64,000 bases of DNA from an uncultured Lachnospiraceae bacterium. GTDB lineage: Bacteria; Bacillota; Clostridia; Lachnospirales; Lachnospiraceae. The DNA is taken from positions 1-64,000 of the forward strand of contig URCR01000007.1 in the NCBI GenBank assembly GCA_900546325.1, in the 5' to 3' direction. A model generated the notes under the pieces. It was given only the letters and a program-made list of their open reading frames with translations, was not told the DNA's origin and did not search any database. The position numbers and the translations under genes are program-made. Shown piece by piece: positions 53,820-63,299 of the stretch (the first letter of the stretch is position 1; every line of letters starts with the position of its first letter).

Positions 53820-55742
53820 TTAAAATTCAAATACCGCCACACCATAAGGTGGAAGATCGTAGCCAATGGAATACGGTCTTCCATCGCATTCCTGCTTCTT
53901 CGGCTTGTAGATCACCGGGCGTTCTGCACCGGTTCCTCCGTACTGCTTTTCATCGCTGTTCAGCACCAGCTTTAACTGCTTTCTTCTTGACACCCCCACG
54001 CGGTAATCCGGTCTCGCAACCGGTGTGAAGTTGCAGACAAACAGAAGATTTTTCTTCTGCTCCTTGGAATGTCTGACAAAACTGAAAATACTCCGTTCTC
54101 TGTCGTCCGCATTGATCCACTCAAATCCCTCCGGCATGACATCACATTCGTACAGCGCTTTATTCTTCTTGTACAGGTGAAGCAGATCTTTTGCAAACGC
54201 CTGGATCTGTCTGTGTTCTTCCTCCGCAAGCAGATACCAATCCAGCTCTCTTTCTTCACTCCACTCCCGCAGCTGTGCGAAATCCTGTCCCATAAACAGC
54301 AGTTTTTTACCGGAATGTCCCATCATAAATGCATATCCTGCCTTTAAGTTTGCAAACTTGTCAAAGCCAAGTCCCGGCATCTTATTGATCATGGAACATT
54401 TCAGGTGAACTACTTCATCGTGAGAGAGGACAAGCACATATTTCTCACTGTACGCATAACTCATCGCAAATGTCATCTGATTGTGGCACCCTTTTCGAAA
54501 ATATGGATCCAGCTTCATATATTCCGTAAAATCATGCATCCATCCCATATTCCATTTCAGGCTGAATCCAAGACCGTCATACTCCGGTTCTGCGGTCACT
54601 TTCGGCCATGCCGTAGACTCTTCTGCGATCATCATCGCCCCTTTATTCCTTCCCAGCACGACAGAATTCAAATGCTTGAAGAACTCGACTGCCTCCAGAT
54701 TCTGATTGCCACCGTACTGATTGGCGATCCACTGCCCGTCTTCCTTTCCGTAATCAAGATAAAGCATCGAGGCAACCGCATCGACTCTGAGCCCGTCCAC
54801 ATGGAACTTCTCCACCCAGAACAAGGCATTTGCAATCAGGAAATTCTTCACTTCCGCCTTGCCATAATCAAAGATCTTCGTGCCCCAGTCCGGATGTTCT
54901 CCCTGCCTTGGATCCGCATATTCAAATAATGCTGCTCCGTCGAAATTGGCAAGTCCATGCGCATCTTTCGGGAAATGGGCCGGAACCCAGTCGAGGATCA
55001 CTCCAATTTTATTCTTATGGAAATAGTTGATCATATAGGCGAAATCTTCCGGTGTTCCATAGCGGGAAGTCGGCGCATAATAGCCTGTCACCTGATACCC
55101 CCAGGAACCATCATACGGATGCTCCGCAATCCCCATCAGTTCAATATGTGTATATCCCATCTCTTTTATGTAAGCGGCTGCCTCATGGGCAAATTCCCGG
55201 TAAGTGTAAAATCCATCCTCATTCTCCCTCGGATGACGCTTCCACGAACCGATATGCGCCTCATAGATCGACACCGGTTCATGATTGTGGTCCCAGGTTT
55301 CCCGATCTTTCATCCACTTACTGTCTGTCCATTTCAGGTCTTCGATATTCACGATTCTGGAAGCCGTGCCCGGTCTTACTTCCGCATAATTTGCAAATGG
55401 ATCTGCCTTGTATAAATACTCTCCTTGTTGTGTCCGGATACAGAACTTATATAACATTCCTTCCTTCGCTTCCGGCACAAAACAGTCATAGATTCCAAGA
55501 GGTTCCTGCCGCTTCATCGGACTGGCCGTTATATCCCACTGATTAAACTCACCAATGACAGATACCTCCTGTGCATGAGGTGCCCACACCGCAAAATAAA
55601 TTCCTTCTTTCTTTCCCTTCCTTGCTTTGTGAGCGCCCAGCTTTTTATAAATCTCATAGTGTGTCCCCTGTCCAAACAGATATTGATCCAGCTCTCCTAT
55701 TTCATATGACATTTTCACATTCTTTTTCATCGCTTTTTCCAT
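53820..55742 (-). CDS. glgB: 1,4-alpha-glucan branching enzyme (GlgB)
   Basis: A 640-residue GH13 enzyme that adds alpha-1,6 branches to glycogen. The N-terminal carbohydrate-binding module (residues about 38-140, YFAVWAPHAQEVSVIGEFNQ) leads into the barrel. The catalytic residues appear in order: GLRVDAVASM (nucleophile Asp), IAEESTAWP (acid Glu) and LSHDEVVHLK (transition-state Asp). The start at 55742 has AAAGGTGA upstream. No other glycogen genes are close, so it is not in the usual glg operon here. Confidence 0.96.
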   Translation of the reverse strand: MEKAMKKNVKMSYEIGELDQYLFGQGTHYEIYKKLGAHKARKGKKEGIYFAVWAPHAQEVSVIGEFNQWDITASPMKRQEPLGIYDCFVPEAKEGMLYKFCIRTQQGEYLYKADPFANYAEVRPGTASRIVNIEDLKWTDSKWMKDRETWDHNHEPVSIYEAHIGSWKRHPRENEDGFYTYREFAHEAAAYIKEMGYTHIELMGIAEHPYDGSWGYQVTGYYAPTSRYGTPEDFAYMINYFHKNKIGVILDWVPAHFPKDAHGLANFDGAALFEYADPRQGEHPDWGTKIFDYGKAEVKNFLIANALFWVEKFHVDGLRVDAVASMLYLDYGKEDGQWIANQYGGNQNLEAVEFFKHLNSVVLGRNKGAMMIAEESTAWPKVTAEPEYDGLGFSLKWNMGWMHDFTEYMKLDPYFRKGCHNQMTFAMSYAYSEKYVLVLSHDEVVHLKCSMINKMPGLGFDKFANLKAGYAFMMGHSGKKLLFMGQDFAQLREWSEERELDWYLLAEEEHRQIQAFAKDLLHLYKKNKALYECDVMPEGFEWINADDRERSIFSFVRHSKEQKKNLLFVCNFTPVARPDYRVGVSRRKQLKLVLNSDEKQYGGTGAERPVIYKPKKQECDGRPYSIGYDLPPYGVAVFEF

Positions 55743-55807
55743 ATCATTCACCTTTCCAGTCCATTTACTGATATTTCTTTCATTATACTTTACACCCACA
55801 TAAAAAG

Positions 55808-55850
55808 AAAGAGTTTTGACAATTTTTCACCTTGCCAAAACTCTTTTTTT
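55808..55850. terminator. Terminator between the 824-residue gene and glgB
   Basis: AAAGAGTTTTG at 55808-55818 pairs with CAAAACTCTTT at 55836-55846. On the minus strand CTTTTTAT follows, so it ends the 824-residue gene's transcript; the plus strand has a T-run as well. Confidence 0.75.
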
Positions 55851-55878
55851 GTGATTTTTCTCCAAAAATCTTTTCTGT

Positions 55879-58353
55879 TTAGATGTTAAAATCCTTCTCG
55901 GATAAGATCACGCGGTCTGCATCATCTCTTCCTTTCCCGAGCACTTTCTTCACGATCTTCTTCACATTTGTCTTCTGCACATGCTCGATTGCCTCATCCA
56001 TAATCTCCTTCACTTCTGATACCGTCACAACATGATCCTCTCTCTGGAGCATGTCGATTCTGCTGTACAGCGCAAGGATACCTACTTCATCAATCTTGAA
56101 TCCATTTTCCTTTGCATATGTCTGCCCGAATGTCACAAGCTCATCATTGATAAAGATCGGCACTTCCAGTCGGGATGTGAACTTTCTTCTGAACTCCTTG
56201 TTGGAAGATAACAGACGATCCAGAGGCTTTCTCTGCTCTTCCAGAACGATCAGAAGTTCTCCGGTATCTCTCTCCATCGCTTTATTCAGCCGCTGAACAG
56301 TCTTTTCATTCATCCTTCCGGCCTTCTCGATGATCAGCGCACCGCCGTATAACTTCGATACAATCTCTTTGATCTTTTTCTTATTCAGGGAATCTCCGGT
56401 GATGATCGCTACTTTTCCCTGTTTCAATTTTCTCTGTTTCTGGATTGCCTTTACGACATCCACAGCCAGAACGGTCTTACCGGAACCTTTTCGTCCGATG
56501 ATCAGCAAGTTTCCTGTCTTTGATGTTCCCTGGCGATTCGTACACTGCTTATCCTGCTCCAGAACATCTACAAGCTGCTCACTCATACCTCTTACCGGCA
56601 CAAAATAGGAGAATAATTTCTTTTGCTCCTCTGTCAGCCCGGCGCGAAGTCCCACTTCACTCTGTGCCTCCAGATCATATTTTGCCTGAACGGTAAATCC
56701 GGTTGTTCCCTGACCGAATGTTCCTGTTGTACCCAGTGCATTCGCAATCTCATCTACCGGAATTTTGCCTGTCTTACCTGTCGCTGCCGCTTTTGCCACT
56801 TCGATTCTTGAGAGAGGAATCGTCTCATTCAGAAGATCAAACTCATCGTCATCATCTTCTTCCACACCCTGCTTCTCTCGCTCAAAAGCAGCAATCTCTT
56901 CCTCAAAATCACTGATGTCATATCCATCTTCTACTTCTTCAAAATCATTCGGGTCAAACTCATCCTCTACATTTTCCAAATGCTCCGCTTCCTCTTCCAG
57001 ATTTGGATTTGCAGAAAATCCAGAAAATTTTTCTTCCTCCTCATATGATTCCATCTCTGTCCGAACCTGTGGGGCCACTTCTTCCATCTCCTTGGAAATG
57101 TCTTCCTTCAATTCTTCTTCGACAGTTCCCACCAAATCATATTCCGACTCTCCAATAATCTCTTTCTGCGATTCCTCACTAACTTCGTTCGGAGCTTCTG
57201 TCATCATCCAGACTTCCTCTTCATTCAGCTCAGGAATACCCAGTTCCTCAAACTCTTCTAATTCCTCATCGATCTCATCGTCAAAGCACTCTTCAAAATC
57301 TTCCTCATCAAAGGTCTGCTCTCCGTCCACTTCCTCAGAAATCGCCGGTCCTTCTGCCTCAATGACTTCCTCAAAAACTTCTGCCTCAATGACTTCCTCA
57401 AAAACTTCTTCCTCGCTACCTCCTTCAAGTTCCTCCATCAGACGGCGTACATCTTCCGGTGTTGCAGTTTCCGGTTCGGCCTTTAACTCTATAACCGCTC
57501 TGTCTGCCTCCGCTTCCTGACGCTTCTGCTCAATGACCTCCATAACTTCTTTCTGCTTCTCTTCCCAGCTTGCAAGAATCTCTTCAATCTTCATCTGGCC
57601 TGTTACCTGCTTTTGGAATTGTGGCTCATCTGCAGTGGCACTGACTTCTCCCACGGGAATGCTTCCAGTAGAAGTATCTAGCTGATTCTCTCTTAACTTC
57701 TGCACAAACTTCTGACTCGGAGTCATCGGTCCTCCTGGTTTCTGATCATACTTCTCCTGTTGCAACGGCGTGAGCGGCTTATACTTCATCTTCAGTTCCA
57801 TCGCCTGATAGACATACTTTCCTTCGCTGAACCAGAGAATCAGATCGTCACACTCTTCTAGACACTCTGTAATCATCCCCGCCTCATCATATAGCCTTGC
57901 AAGCTCATATGCCCACTTTTCTATATACTCTACCTTTTTGAACTCTTCTAATAATTCTATCTGCTCTGCAATTGGAGCCTGCTGAGCTTTCAATATTTTA
58001 TAATGTAAAATATACTGATTAGGATCTTTGGGAGCAACTGTCATAAATTCCTCGTAGCACTCTACTGCTTCTGAAATCTCCCCCAGCTTCAATGCCAGAA
58101 TTCCAAGCCGGTATATAATCTTTCTGCTTCCCGGGGTGCGATCATATGCGATGAATAGGACATCGCGGCTTTTTTCATACTTTTCATTCTGCTCGTAAAT
58201 CTCACTCACAGAACAGAGCATAGACGCATTTTTTACTTTACGCCAATCAATCGTATCTGCAATCTCCATCGCCTTCCCATATGCTTTTTGTTCCATATAC
58301 TCGAGCATCTGCTCTGTTTTTACGCGATATTCATATTTATCCAATGCAATCAC
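55879..58353 (-). CDS. Large protein: TPR-like N-terminus, acidic linker, P-loop C-terminus
   Basis: An 824-residue protein. Residues about 18-200 are helical repeats of TPR type (YEKSRDVLFIAYDRTPGSRK and similar). Residues about 310-520 are very acidic, nearly all Glu and Asp with a duplicated nine-residue unit. The C-terminal 250 residues have a P-loop, GRKGSGKTVLAVDVVKAIQK near 617, and a hydrolysis segment GALIIEKAGRMN, resembling SpoVK/CbbX-type AAA proteins but short of the full set. No membrane helix is seen. Relatives occur in Lachnospiraceae with unknown role. A scaffold that remodels an assembly using ATP is one possibility. Confidence 0.75.
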   Translation of the reverse strand: MIALDKYEYRVKTEQMLEYMEQKAYGKAMEIADTIDWRKVKNASMLCSVSEIYEQNEKYEKSRDVLFIAYDRTPGSRKIIYRLGILALKLGEISEAVECYEEFMTVAPKDPNQYILHYKILKAQQAPIAEQIELLEEFKKVEYIEKWAYELARLYDEAGMITECLEECDDLILWFSEGKYVYQAMELKMKYKPLTPLQQEKYDQKPGGPMTPSQKFVQKLRENQLDTSTGSIPVGEVSATADEPQFQKQVTGQMKIEEILASWEEKQKEVMEVIEQKRQEAEADRAVIELKAEPETATPEDVRRLMEELEGGSEEEVFEEVIEAEVFEEVIEAEGPAISEEVDGEQTFDEEDFEECFDDEIDEELEEFEELGIPELNEEEVWMMTEAPNEVSEESQKEIIGESEYDLVGTVEEELKEDISKEMEEVAPQVRTEMESYEEEEKFSGFSANPNLEEEAEHLENVEDEFDPNDFEEVEDGYDISDFEEEIAAFEREKQGVEEDDDDEFDLLNETIPLSRIEVAKAAATGKTGKIPVDEIANALGTTGTFGQGTTGFTVQAKYDLEAQSEVGLRAGLTEEQKKLFSYFVPVRGMSEQLVDVLEQDKQCTNRQGTSKTGNLLIIGRKGSGKTVLAVDVVKAIQKQRKLKQGKVAIITGDSLNKKKIKEIVSKLYGGALIIEKAGRMNEKTVQRLNKAMERDTGELLIVLEEQRKPLDRLLSSNKEFRRKFTSRLEVPIFINDELVTFGQTYAKENGFKIDEVGILALYSRIDMLQREDHVVTVSEVKEIMDEAIEHVQKTNVKKIVKKVLGKGRDDADRVILSEKDFNI
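57351..57407 (-). repeat. 27-bp exact tandem duplication inside the acidic linker
   Basis: Two exact 27-base copies (57354-57380 and 57381-57407) encode EVFEEVIEA twice. The frame is kept. Likely a recent slippage or unequal exchange in a low-complexity acidic segment. Confidence 0.9.
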
Positions 58354-59401
58354 CTCATCTATTATAATTTACTTCCCATTCTTATATTTACTCACTCCAA
58401 TACTATCATAGTTTATCACACCAACTCCATTCTGTCAAAAAAATAGCCATTATAATTTTGTTTCAAATTATAATGACTATCTAAATCTTATCCTTATTCA
58501 TCCTATTTATTCTCAGCGGAGAAGCACATTCTCTGTTCCTGCCGGCCTTCATTCTTTTTATAATCAATCTCTGATTGATTTCGATTTTTCTTAAGGTCTC
58601 CGATTTCCAAATCTTCGATACCATTTTTCGTTCGCTTCTTATAATCGGATTGCTTTCCTCCTTCAAATCATTTCATATCAATACCTTTTTCGCTACTCAT
58701 ATAAAATCAATTCTCTCTTTACCGATTACATATACATTTTCCGATTTTTTATTAGATGTTCCTTTACACATCTTCCAAAATCTCCGAACTTCTGTGGTCT
58801 GTTTCCTTGATTCAATATGTTCTGCAAATCTAAATCATATAGTAGCTTCTCTTTCTCCGATTACTTTCTTCATTATTTTTCATCATCGAACTATCTATGA
58901 TAAAGGCCGTTCTCGCAGGAACTTTTATTTGCCCGACCACTCACATATTGAATTGTAAACGATGTCATATCCAATGGTAACAGCCTCCTTCCGATCATCT
59001 ATCCTCTGAAATCTCTTAAAGTCTTCATAAATCAAAACTCTCACTTTTTCTTTTATATTCAAGTATCCGCTTCCGGTTCTTTTAAGTCTCTTCAAAAGTT
59101 CTTTTCACTTCTACTTGTCATATTCAAATTCTTCTGGAATCTTTAGAAAATTTTGTATGAAAATTACTTTTTTAAATTTCTTTGGATTTCTTTTGTTGAA
59201 TTTATAATACAATATGTTTTCTGTTTTGTCAACTGTTTTTTCTATATTTTTATTTTTTTCTTTTTATATACTATTATTATCTGTTTTCTATTGATTTGTA
59301 GGTATATTATTCATCAATTTATGAATCAAAAGCAGAAGCAACACCGCACGCGAAAGGTACCATGCCTGCGGAGTCGTCTCTGCTTTCGTTTGCACTTCAA
59401 A
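58354..59401. other. AT-rich gap of about 1 kb without an intact gene
   Basis: No supported gene. The minus strand is purine-rich; one frame from about 58873 to 58481 is open but for three TGA codons, and a second stretch near 58930-59110 reads like protein (ELLKRLKRTGSGYLNIKEKV) without a proper start. The plus strand holds only weak frames. The right part (59160-59330) is very AT-rich. Confidence 0.5.
58481..58873 (-). pseudogene. Possible decayed reading frame
   Basis: A frame beginning MKKVIGEREATI is broken by three TGA codons but no TAA or TAG before the final TAG. It has basic, helical-looking segments (KIWKSETLRKIEINQRLIIK). I cannot assign a family. It may be the remnant of an inactivated gene, or chance in a purine-rich strand. 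Confidence 0.2.
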
Positions 59402-59432
59402 TTGTTAACTATTAATTTAAATAAGTTGACAT
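59402..59432 (+). promoter_or_regulatory. BirA operator before bioY
   Basis: TTGTTAAC at 59402-59409 and GTTGACAT at 59425-59432 with a 15-base spacer match the biotin repressor consensus TTGTTAAC-N14-16-GTTAACAA. The right half overlaps the -35 TTGACA. Confidence 0.85.
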
Positions 59433-59454
59433 TTATCTTTTCTCAAATTATAAT
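59426..59454 (+). promoter_or_regulatory. bioY promoter
   Basis: TTGACA (59426-59431), 17 bases, TATAAT (59449-59454): full consensus. The operator right half sits on the -35, so BirA would block polymerase binding. Confidence 0.85.
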
Positions 59455-59526
59455 ATGCTTCATATGGAGCATGCGCCAGTTTTTTGCTACGCAAATTTTA
59501 ATAAAAGAAAGGAAATTCCAACACTT

Positions 59527-60099
59527 ATGAACTCATCATCTACAACCACTACCAAACACACACAGACCAGCACCCGCCTGCTTGTGCGGATCGCACTTGT
59601 CACGGCGATCACCTGTATTCTGGCACCGCTTTCTATCCCGCTGCCATTCAGCCCGGTTCCCCTCTCCTTGACCAATCTGGTCTTATACATCAGCATCTTT
59701 GTGCTGGGATGGAAATCCGCCACGGTAAGCTACCTCGTCTATCTTCTCCTTGGAACCGTCGGTCTGCCGGTCTTCTCCGGCTTCGCAGGCGGTCTCGGAA
59801 AACTTGCAGGGCCGACCGGAGGCTACCTTGTGGGAATGATCTTTCTCACAATTCTCTCCGGCTGGATCGCAGAACGATTCTCCAAAAAACCGGTGCTCAT
59901 CTTTATCGGAATGCTGCTCGGTTCCGCAGTAAATTATCTGTTCGGAACCACCTGGCTCTGCATGCAGCTTCACCTTTCCTTTGCAGAAGGTCTGATGATC
60001 GGGGTAGTTCCATATCTTTTCTTTGACATTGCAAAAATGCTGAGCGCCCTCTTTGTCGGTCTTACCATTCAGAAGCGGTTGAAAAACCAGCTTTTATAA
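59527..60099 (+). CDS. bioY: Biotin transporter S component (BioY)
   Basis: A 190-residue membrane protein with six predicted helices that binds biotin for an ECF-type importer. The motifs VPLSLTNLVLYISIFVLGWK and the GGLGKLAGPTGGYLVGMIF stretch are the BioY signature. The start at 59527 is chosen because the promoter lies just before, ruling out the upstream ATG; a Ser/Thr-rich N-terminal tail (MNSSSTTTTKHTQTSTR) precedes the first helix. AAAGGA is 13 bases upstream, a little far. It converges with the DUF6062 gene, overlapping by six bases. Confidence 0.95.
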   Translation: MNSSSTTTTKHTQTSTRLLVRIALVTAITCILAPLSIPLPFSPVPLSLTNLVLYISIFVLGWKSATVSYLVYLLLGTVGLPVFSGFAGGLGKLAGPTGGYLVGMIFLTILSGWIAERFSKKPVLIFIGMLLGSAVNYLFGTTWLCMQLHLSFAEGLMIGVVPYLFFDIAKMLSALFVGLTIQKRLKNQLL

Positions 60100-60804
60100 A
60101 CCATTTACTTTTGTCAATGTCCTTGGAAGCGCGTCTTTGGAATTCTTCCACGGTTCGTCCTTAAATCGATAATCAAATTTATCGACAAACCAGCTAAGGT
60201 CGTCCCGCACGCGCTTCATATTTTCCAGATAGAGCTGATTCAATTCACTGATAAAAGAATCCAGCAAGGCGCCGCCAAGTCTTTCCGGCGCCATCTCATA
60301 CAGCATCCCATAATGTTTTGTACAAAATCCTTTCGAAGAAGCGAACAATTTCCGGAATTCTTCCTCCTTCTTATACAGATGAAAGATCGTGCCTAGATAA
60401 TCATGGAAGGTCTTCTCAATCTTATCACAGACAAAGCAGGATTTCTCCAGCTGACCGATATATGCAGTCAACCCTGAGGCTTCTGTCTTTTTCTTGAAAA
60501 AAGATGCCTGCTTTACCGGTTCCTTCTGCCTTTGCTCAATCTCCTTGATAAAATGATTCATATGGGTCTTGTAGATCAGCGCAAGCCCCAGCCGGTCCGG
60601 CATCTCATTTAACATCGCCGCATGTCTTTCACAAAATCCGACTTTATCGCTCTCCTCTCTGCGCTCACTTACCATATAAGTGGATGGACGCAGTGTATAG
60701 TCAAGCGCATCCTGCTCCAGTTTATGATAAATGCTGCAGAGAGGACATTCACAGTCCTCCTGAAACGCATCATTTACCGGAATTGTATATAGCTTCTCCT
60801 TCAT
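60094..60804 (-). CDS. DUF6062 family protein
   Basis: A 236-residue soluble protein, matching DUF6062. It has two similar halves, each with a CxxC and a Cys-x2-His pair: CECPLCSIY then GFCERHAAMLNEMPDRL, and CFVCDKI then GFCTKHYGMLYEMAPERL. This looks like a duplicated zinc-binding or Fe-S unit. No function is known. The start at 60804 has GGAG seven bases upstream. It follows the aconitase-family gene by 35 bases and may share its transcript. Confidence 0.75.
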   Translation of the reverse strand: MKEKLYTIPVNDAFQEDCECPLCSIYHKLEQDALDYTLRPSTYMVSERREESDKVGFCERHAAMLNEMPDRLGLALIYKTHMNHFIKEIEQRQKEPVKQASFFKKKTEASGLTAYIGQLEKSCFVCDKIEKTFHDYLGTIFHLYKKEEEFRKLFASSKGFCTKHYGMLYEMAPERLGGALLDSFISELNQLYLENMKRVRDDLSWFVDKFDYRFKDEPWKNSKDALPRTLTKVNGL

Positions 60805-60839
60805 CTGTTCTCTCCTCATAATATAGCGGGATACAACCG

Positions 60840-63143
60840 CTAACGGTTCTGTTCCCTGTAATAATTGATCAGACAGCCTCTCTTTATGATCTCCCGCTCA
60901 TTTTCCGTCAGTTCTCCCAGGCGGAACACAATCTCTCGCAGATCATCTTTTACAATATAGGCTGTGATCCGGTCTTCTTTTTGTTTGATTTTCTCTAAAA
61001 TATCCGGGAAGAAAATATAGTCCCCATTGTGAAACGATAATTCTTCTTCTTTCTCATCCGTCAGAAGCGGGAGCATCCCCCAGTTGATCAGATTAGAGCG
61101 GTAACGTTTGGTGGCGTACTCTTCTGCAATATTTGCCCATCCGCCAAGAACCTTCTGACAGGATGCTGCCTGCTCTCTCGCCGATCCGTCCCCCGGCTTC
61201 ACCGCAAATATCGTACTTCCGATTCCAAGTGTTCCCTTACCTGCCTGCGGGTATCTCCTGCCGACAACTTCCATCACTGCTTTTAACTCTTCCAGCACTT
61301 CCAGCGGACATTGTCCCCGCTCAATCGCTTTTTGCGCCTTCTGCACTTCCTTTGCCCTGCCTACATATGCCGGATCTTTTCTCGATAAGGCAAACTCTGC
61401 CAGTCCAAGCGGATTGGAGCGGTAGGAGGAAGTCTCTCCGGATGGAATCAGTTCATCGGTAGTCGTTACTGGATCATGGATCTCCGATACCACCTTCAGA
61501 AGCAGATGTTCCGGAAGCGGCGGCATCTTTGGCCAGTCTTTGATGTTCGGACCAAGCTTGATCTTCACCGAAGGATCCGCAATCCCTTTGCTGTCAAAGA
61601 CGCGGTTCGCATAAATATTGCCGTCAAAATGATACTTCGGCATCTGATATTCTCTGTCCATCATGTCTGCCGCCGATGTGAGATACCCTTTGTTCGCCGC
61701 GGTTGCCGCAATCGACCTTGCATCCATCAATGCCACAGAAGCAATCTGCCCGCTCTGTAACTTCGATCCCTCCCGGTTCGGGAAGTTTCTTGTGGAATGC
61801 CGGATGCTGAGCGCTCCGTCTGCCGGGGTGTCCCCTGCGCCGAAGCACGGGCCGCAAAATGCCGTCTTCACAACGGCCCCTGCTTCCAGCAGCTTTGCAG
61901 CAGCCCCGTTTTTCACCAGTTCCATGTAGATCGGTGTACTTGCCGGATACACGCTCAATGTGAATTCATCCGCCCCGATCCCCCGTCCCGAGAGAATCTC
62001 AGAAGCAGCGCATATATTTTCAAATCCTCCGCCCGCACATCCGGCGATGATTCCCTGCTCCACATAGAGTTTTCCGTTCCGCACCTTATCCTGCAATGTG
62101 AAATTCACATTCCCTCCAAGGCTGACCAGCGCTTTCTGCTCCACATCATGGAGAACGTCCCTCAGATTCTGATTCAGTTCCCTGATCGTATAAGCATTGC
62201 TTGGATGGAACGGCATAGCGATCATTGGCTCAATCTTGCCGAGATCTACATATACCATTCCGTCATAGTAGGCTGCAGCCCCCGGTGCGAGCTCCTCAAA
62301 CTCCTCTTTTCTTCCATGAATCTCAAAAAACTCTTCGATGACTGCATCCGTCTTCCAGATGGAAGACAGACAGGTCGTTTCCGTTGTCATCACATCTATT
62401 CCGATCCGGAAATCGGCGCTTAATCTTTCCACTCCCGGTCCCACAAATTCCATGACTTTGTTATTTACATATCCGTTTGCAAAAGTCGCCTTGATAATCG
62501 CGAGCGCAACATCCTGCGGTCCTACACCGATTGACGGCTGTCCGTCCAGATACACCGCGATCACCTCCGGCATGCGGATGTCATACGTCTTGTTCAGCAG
62601 CTGCTTCACAAGTTCCGGGCCACCTTCCCCGATCGCCATTGTTCCAAGCGCACCGTAGCGCGTGTGGCTGTCAGAGCCAAGGATCATCTTTCCTCCGCCT
62701 GCAAGCATCTCCCTTGCATACTGGTGAATGACCGCCTGATGCGGCGGAACATACACCCCGCCATATTTCTTCGCACAGGTCAGTCCAAACATGTGATCAT
62801 CTTCATTAATCGTCCCGCCGACCGCACAAAGACTGTTATGGCAGTTTGTCAGTACATACGGAATCGGAAAACGCTCCAGCCCCGATGCCCTCGCTGTCTG
62901 GATAATTCCCACAAAAGTGATGTCATGCGAAGTCAGCTTGTCAAATTTGATCCTGAGATTCTCCATATCCGGAGACGTATTGTGCGCCTCCAGGATACGG
63001 TATGCAATGGTCTGCTTTGTGGCTTCCTCTTTGGAGACAGCATGTCCCATTCTGCCTTCCACCATTCTTGCAGCATCCGCTCCATCCTCCACAATCTCTG
63101 CTCCATTTAGCAGATACACTCCCTGATTATATAATTTCACCAT
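60840..63143 (-). CDS. Aconitase-family hydratase
   Basis: A 767-residue enzyme of the aconitase superfamily with the swivel domain at the C-terminus. Fe-S ligands appear as GCAGGGFENI and the FCGPCFGAGD segment (Cys-x2-Cys) in the middle, and the active-site arginine region SSYRSNPLGLAEFALSRKD near residue 590. The variant, common in anaerobic Firmicutes, is often called hydratase or aconitase A-like; substrate could be citrate or a related acid. The start at 63143 has GGAGG eight bases upstream, in preference to a GTG three codons earlier. Confidence 0.85.
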   Translation of the reverse strand: MVKLYNQGVYLLNGAEIVEDGADAARMVEGRMGHAVSKEEATKQTIAYRILEAHNTSPDMENLRIKFDKLTSHDITFVGIIQTARASGLERFPIPYVLTNCHNSLCAVGGTINEDDHMFGLTCAKKYGGVYVPPHQAVIHQYAREMLAGGGKMILGSDSHTRYGALGTMAIGEGGPELVKQLLNKTYDIRMPEVIAVYLDGQPSIGVGPQDVALAIIKATFANGYVNNKVMEFVGPGVERLSADFRIGIDVMTTETTCLSSIWKTDAVIEEFFEIHGRKEEFEELAPGAAAYYDGMVYVDLGKIEPMIAMPFHPSNAYTIRELNQNLRDVLHDVEQKALVSLGGNVNFTLQDKVRNGKLYVEQGIIAGCAGGGFENICAASEILSGRGIGADEFTLSVYPASTPIYMELVKNGAAAKLLEAGAVVKTAFCGPCFGAGDTPADGALSIRHSTRNFPNREGSKLQSGQIASVALMDARSIAATAANKGYLTSAADMMDREYQMPKYHFDGNIYANRVFDSKGIADPSVKIKLGPNIKDWPKMPPLPEHLLLKVVSEIHDPVTTTDELIPSGETSSYRSNPLGLAEFALSRKDPAYVGRAKEVQKAQKAIERGQCPLEVLEELKAVMEVVGRRYPQAGKGTLGIGSTIFAVKPGDGSAREQAASCQKVLGGWANIAEEYATKRYRSNLINWGMLPLLTDEKEEELSFHNGDYIFFPDILEKIKQKEDRITAYIVKDDLREIVFRLGELTENEREIIKRGCLINYYREQNR

Positions 63144-63200
63144 ACGCAGCACCTCCTGTATGTTGTACAGTTGTCTGATTTTTTCGAGTTATATGGATTT

Positions 63201-63229
63201 ATTATAGACTTATCTGTCATTCATTTCAA
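63201..63229 (-). promoter_or_regulatory. Promoter of the aconitase-family gene
   Basis: Minus strand TTGAAA (63224-63229), 17 bases, TATAAT (63201-63206), about 60 bases before the start codon. Confidence 0.75.
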
Positions 63230-63252
63230 TAGCGAATATTATTTAGATAATA

Positions 63253-63292
63253 GAAAAGAGACCAAAACCTCATTCCTGAGATTTCAGTCTCT
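63253..63292 (-). terminator. Terminator after rpsR
   Basis: AGAGAC at 63257-63262 pairs with GTCTCT at 63287-63292, with further pairing inside (GAAATCTC with GAGGTTTT), and TTTTC follows on the minus strand. Confidence 0.75.
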
Positions 63293-63299
63293 GTATTTC

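Noticed and set aside
57351..57407. Tandem repeats, considered as a CRISPR array
   Set aside because: Two adjacent copies without spacers, inside a coding frame; no cas genes in the window.
56765..57520. 251-codon plus-strand frame rich in Ser
   Set aside because: It is antisense to the Glu/Asp-rich linker of the 824-residue gene; GAA/GAG/GAT read backward gives Ser, Phe and Leu. No ribosome binding site.
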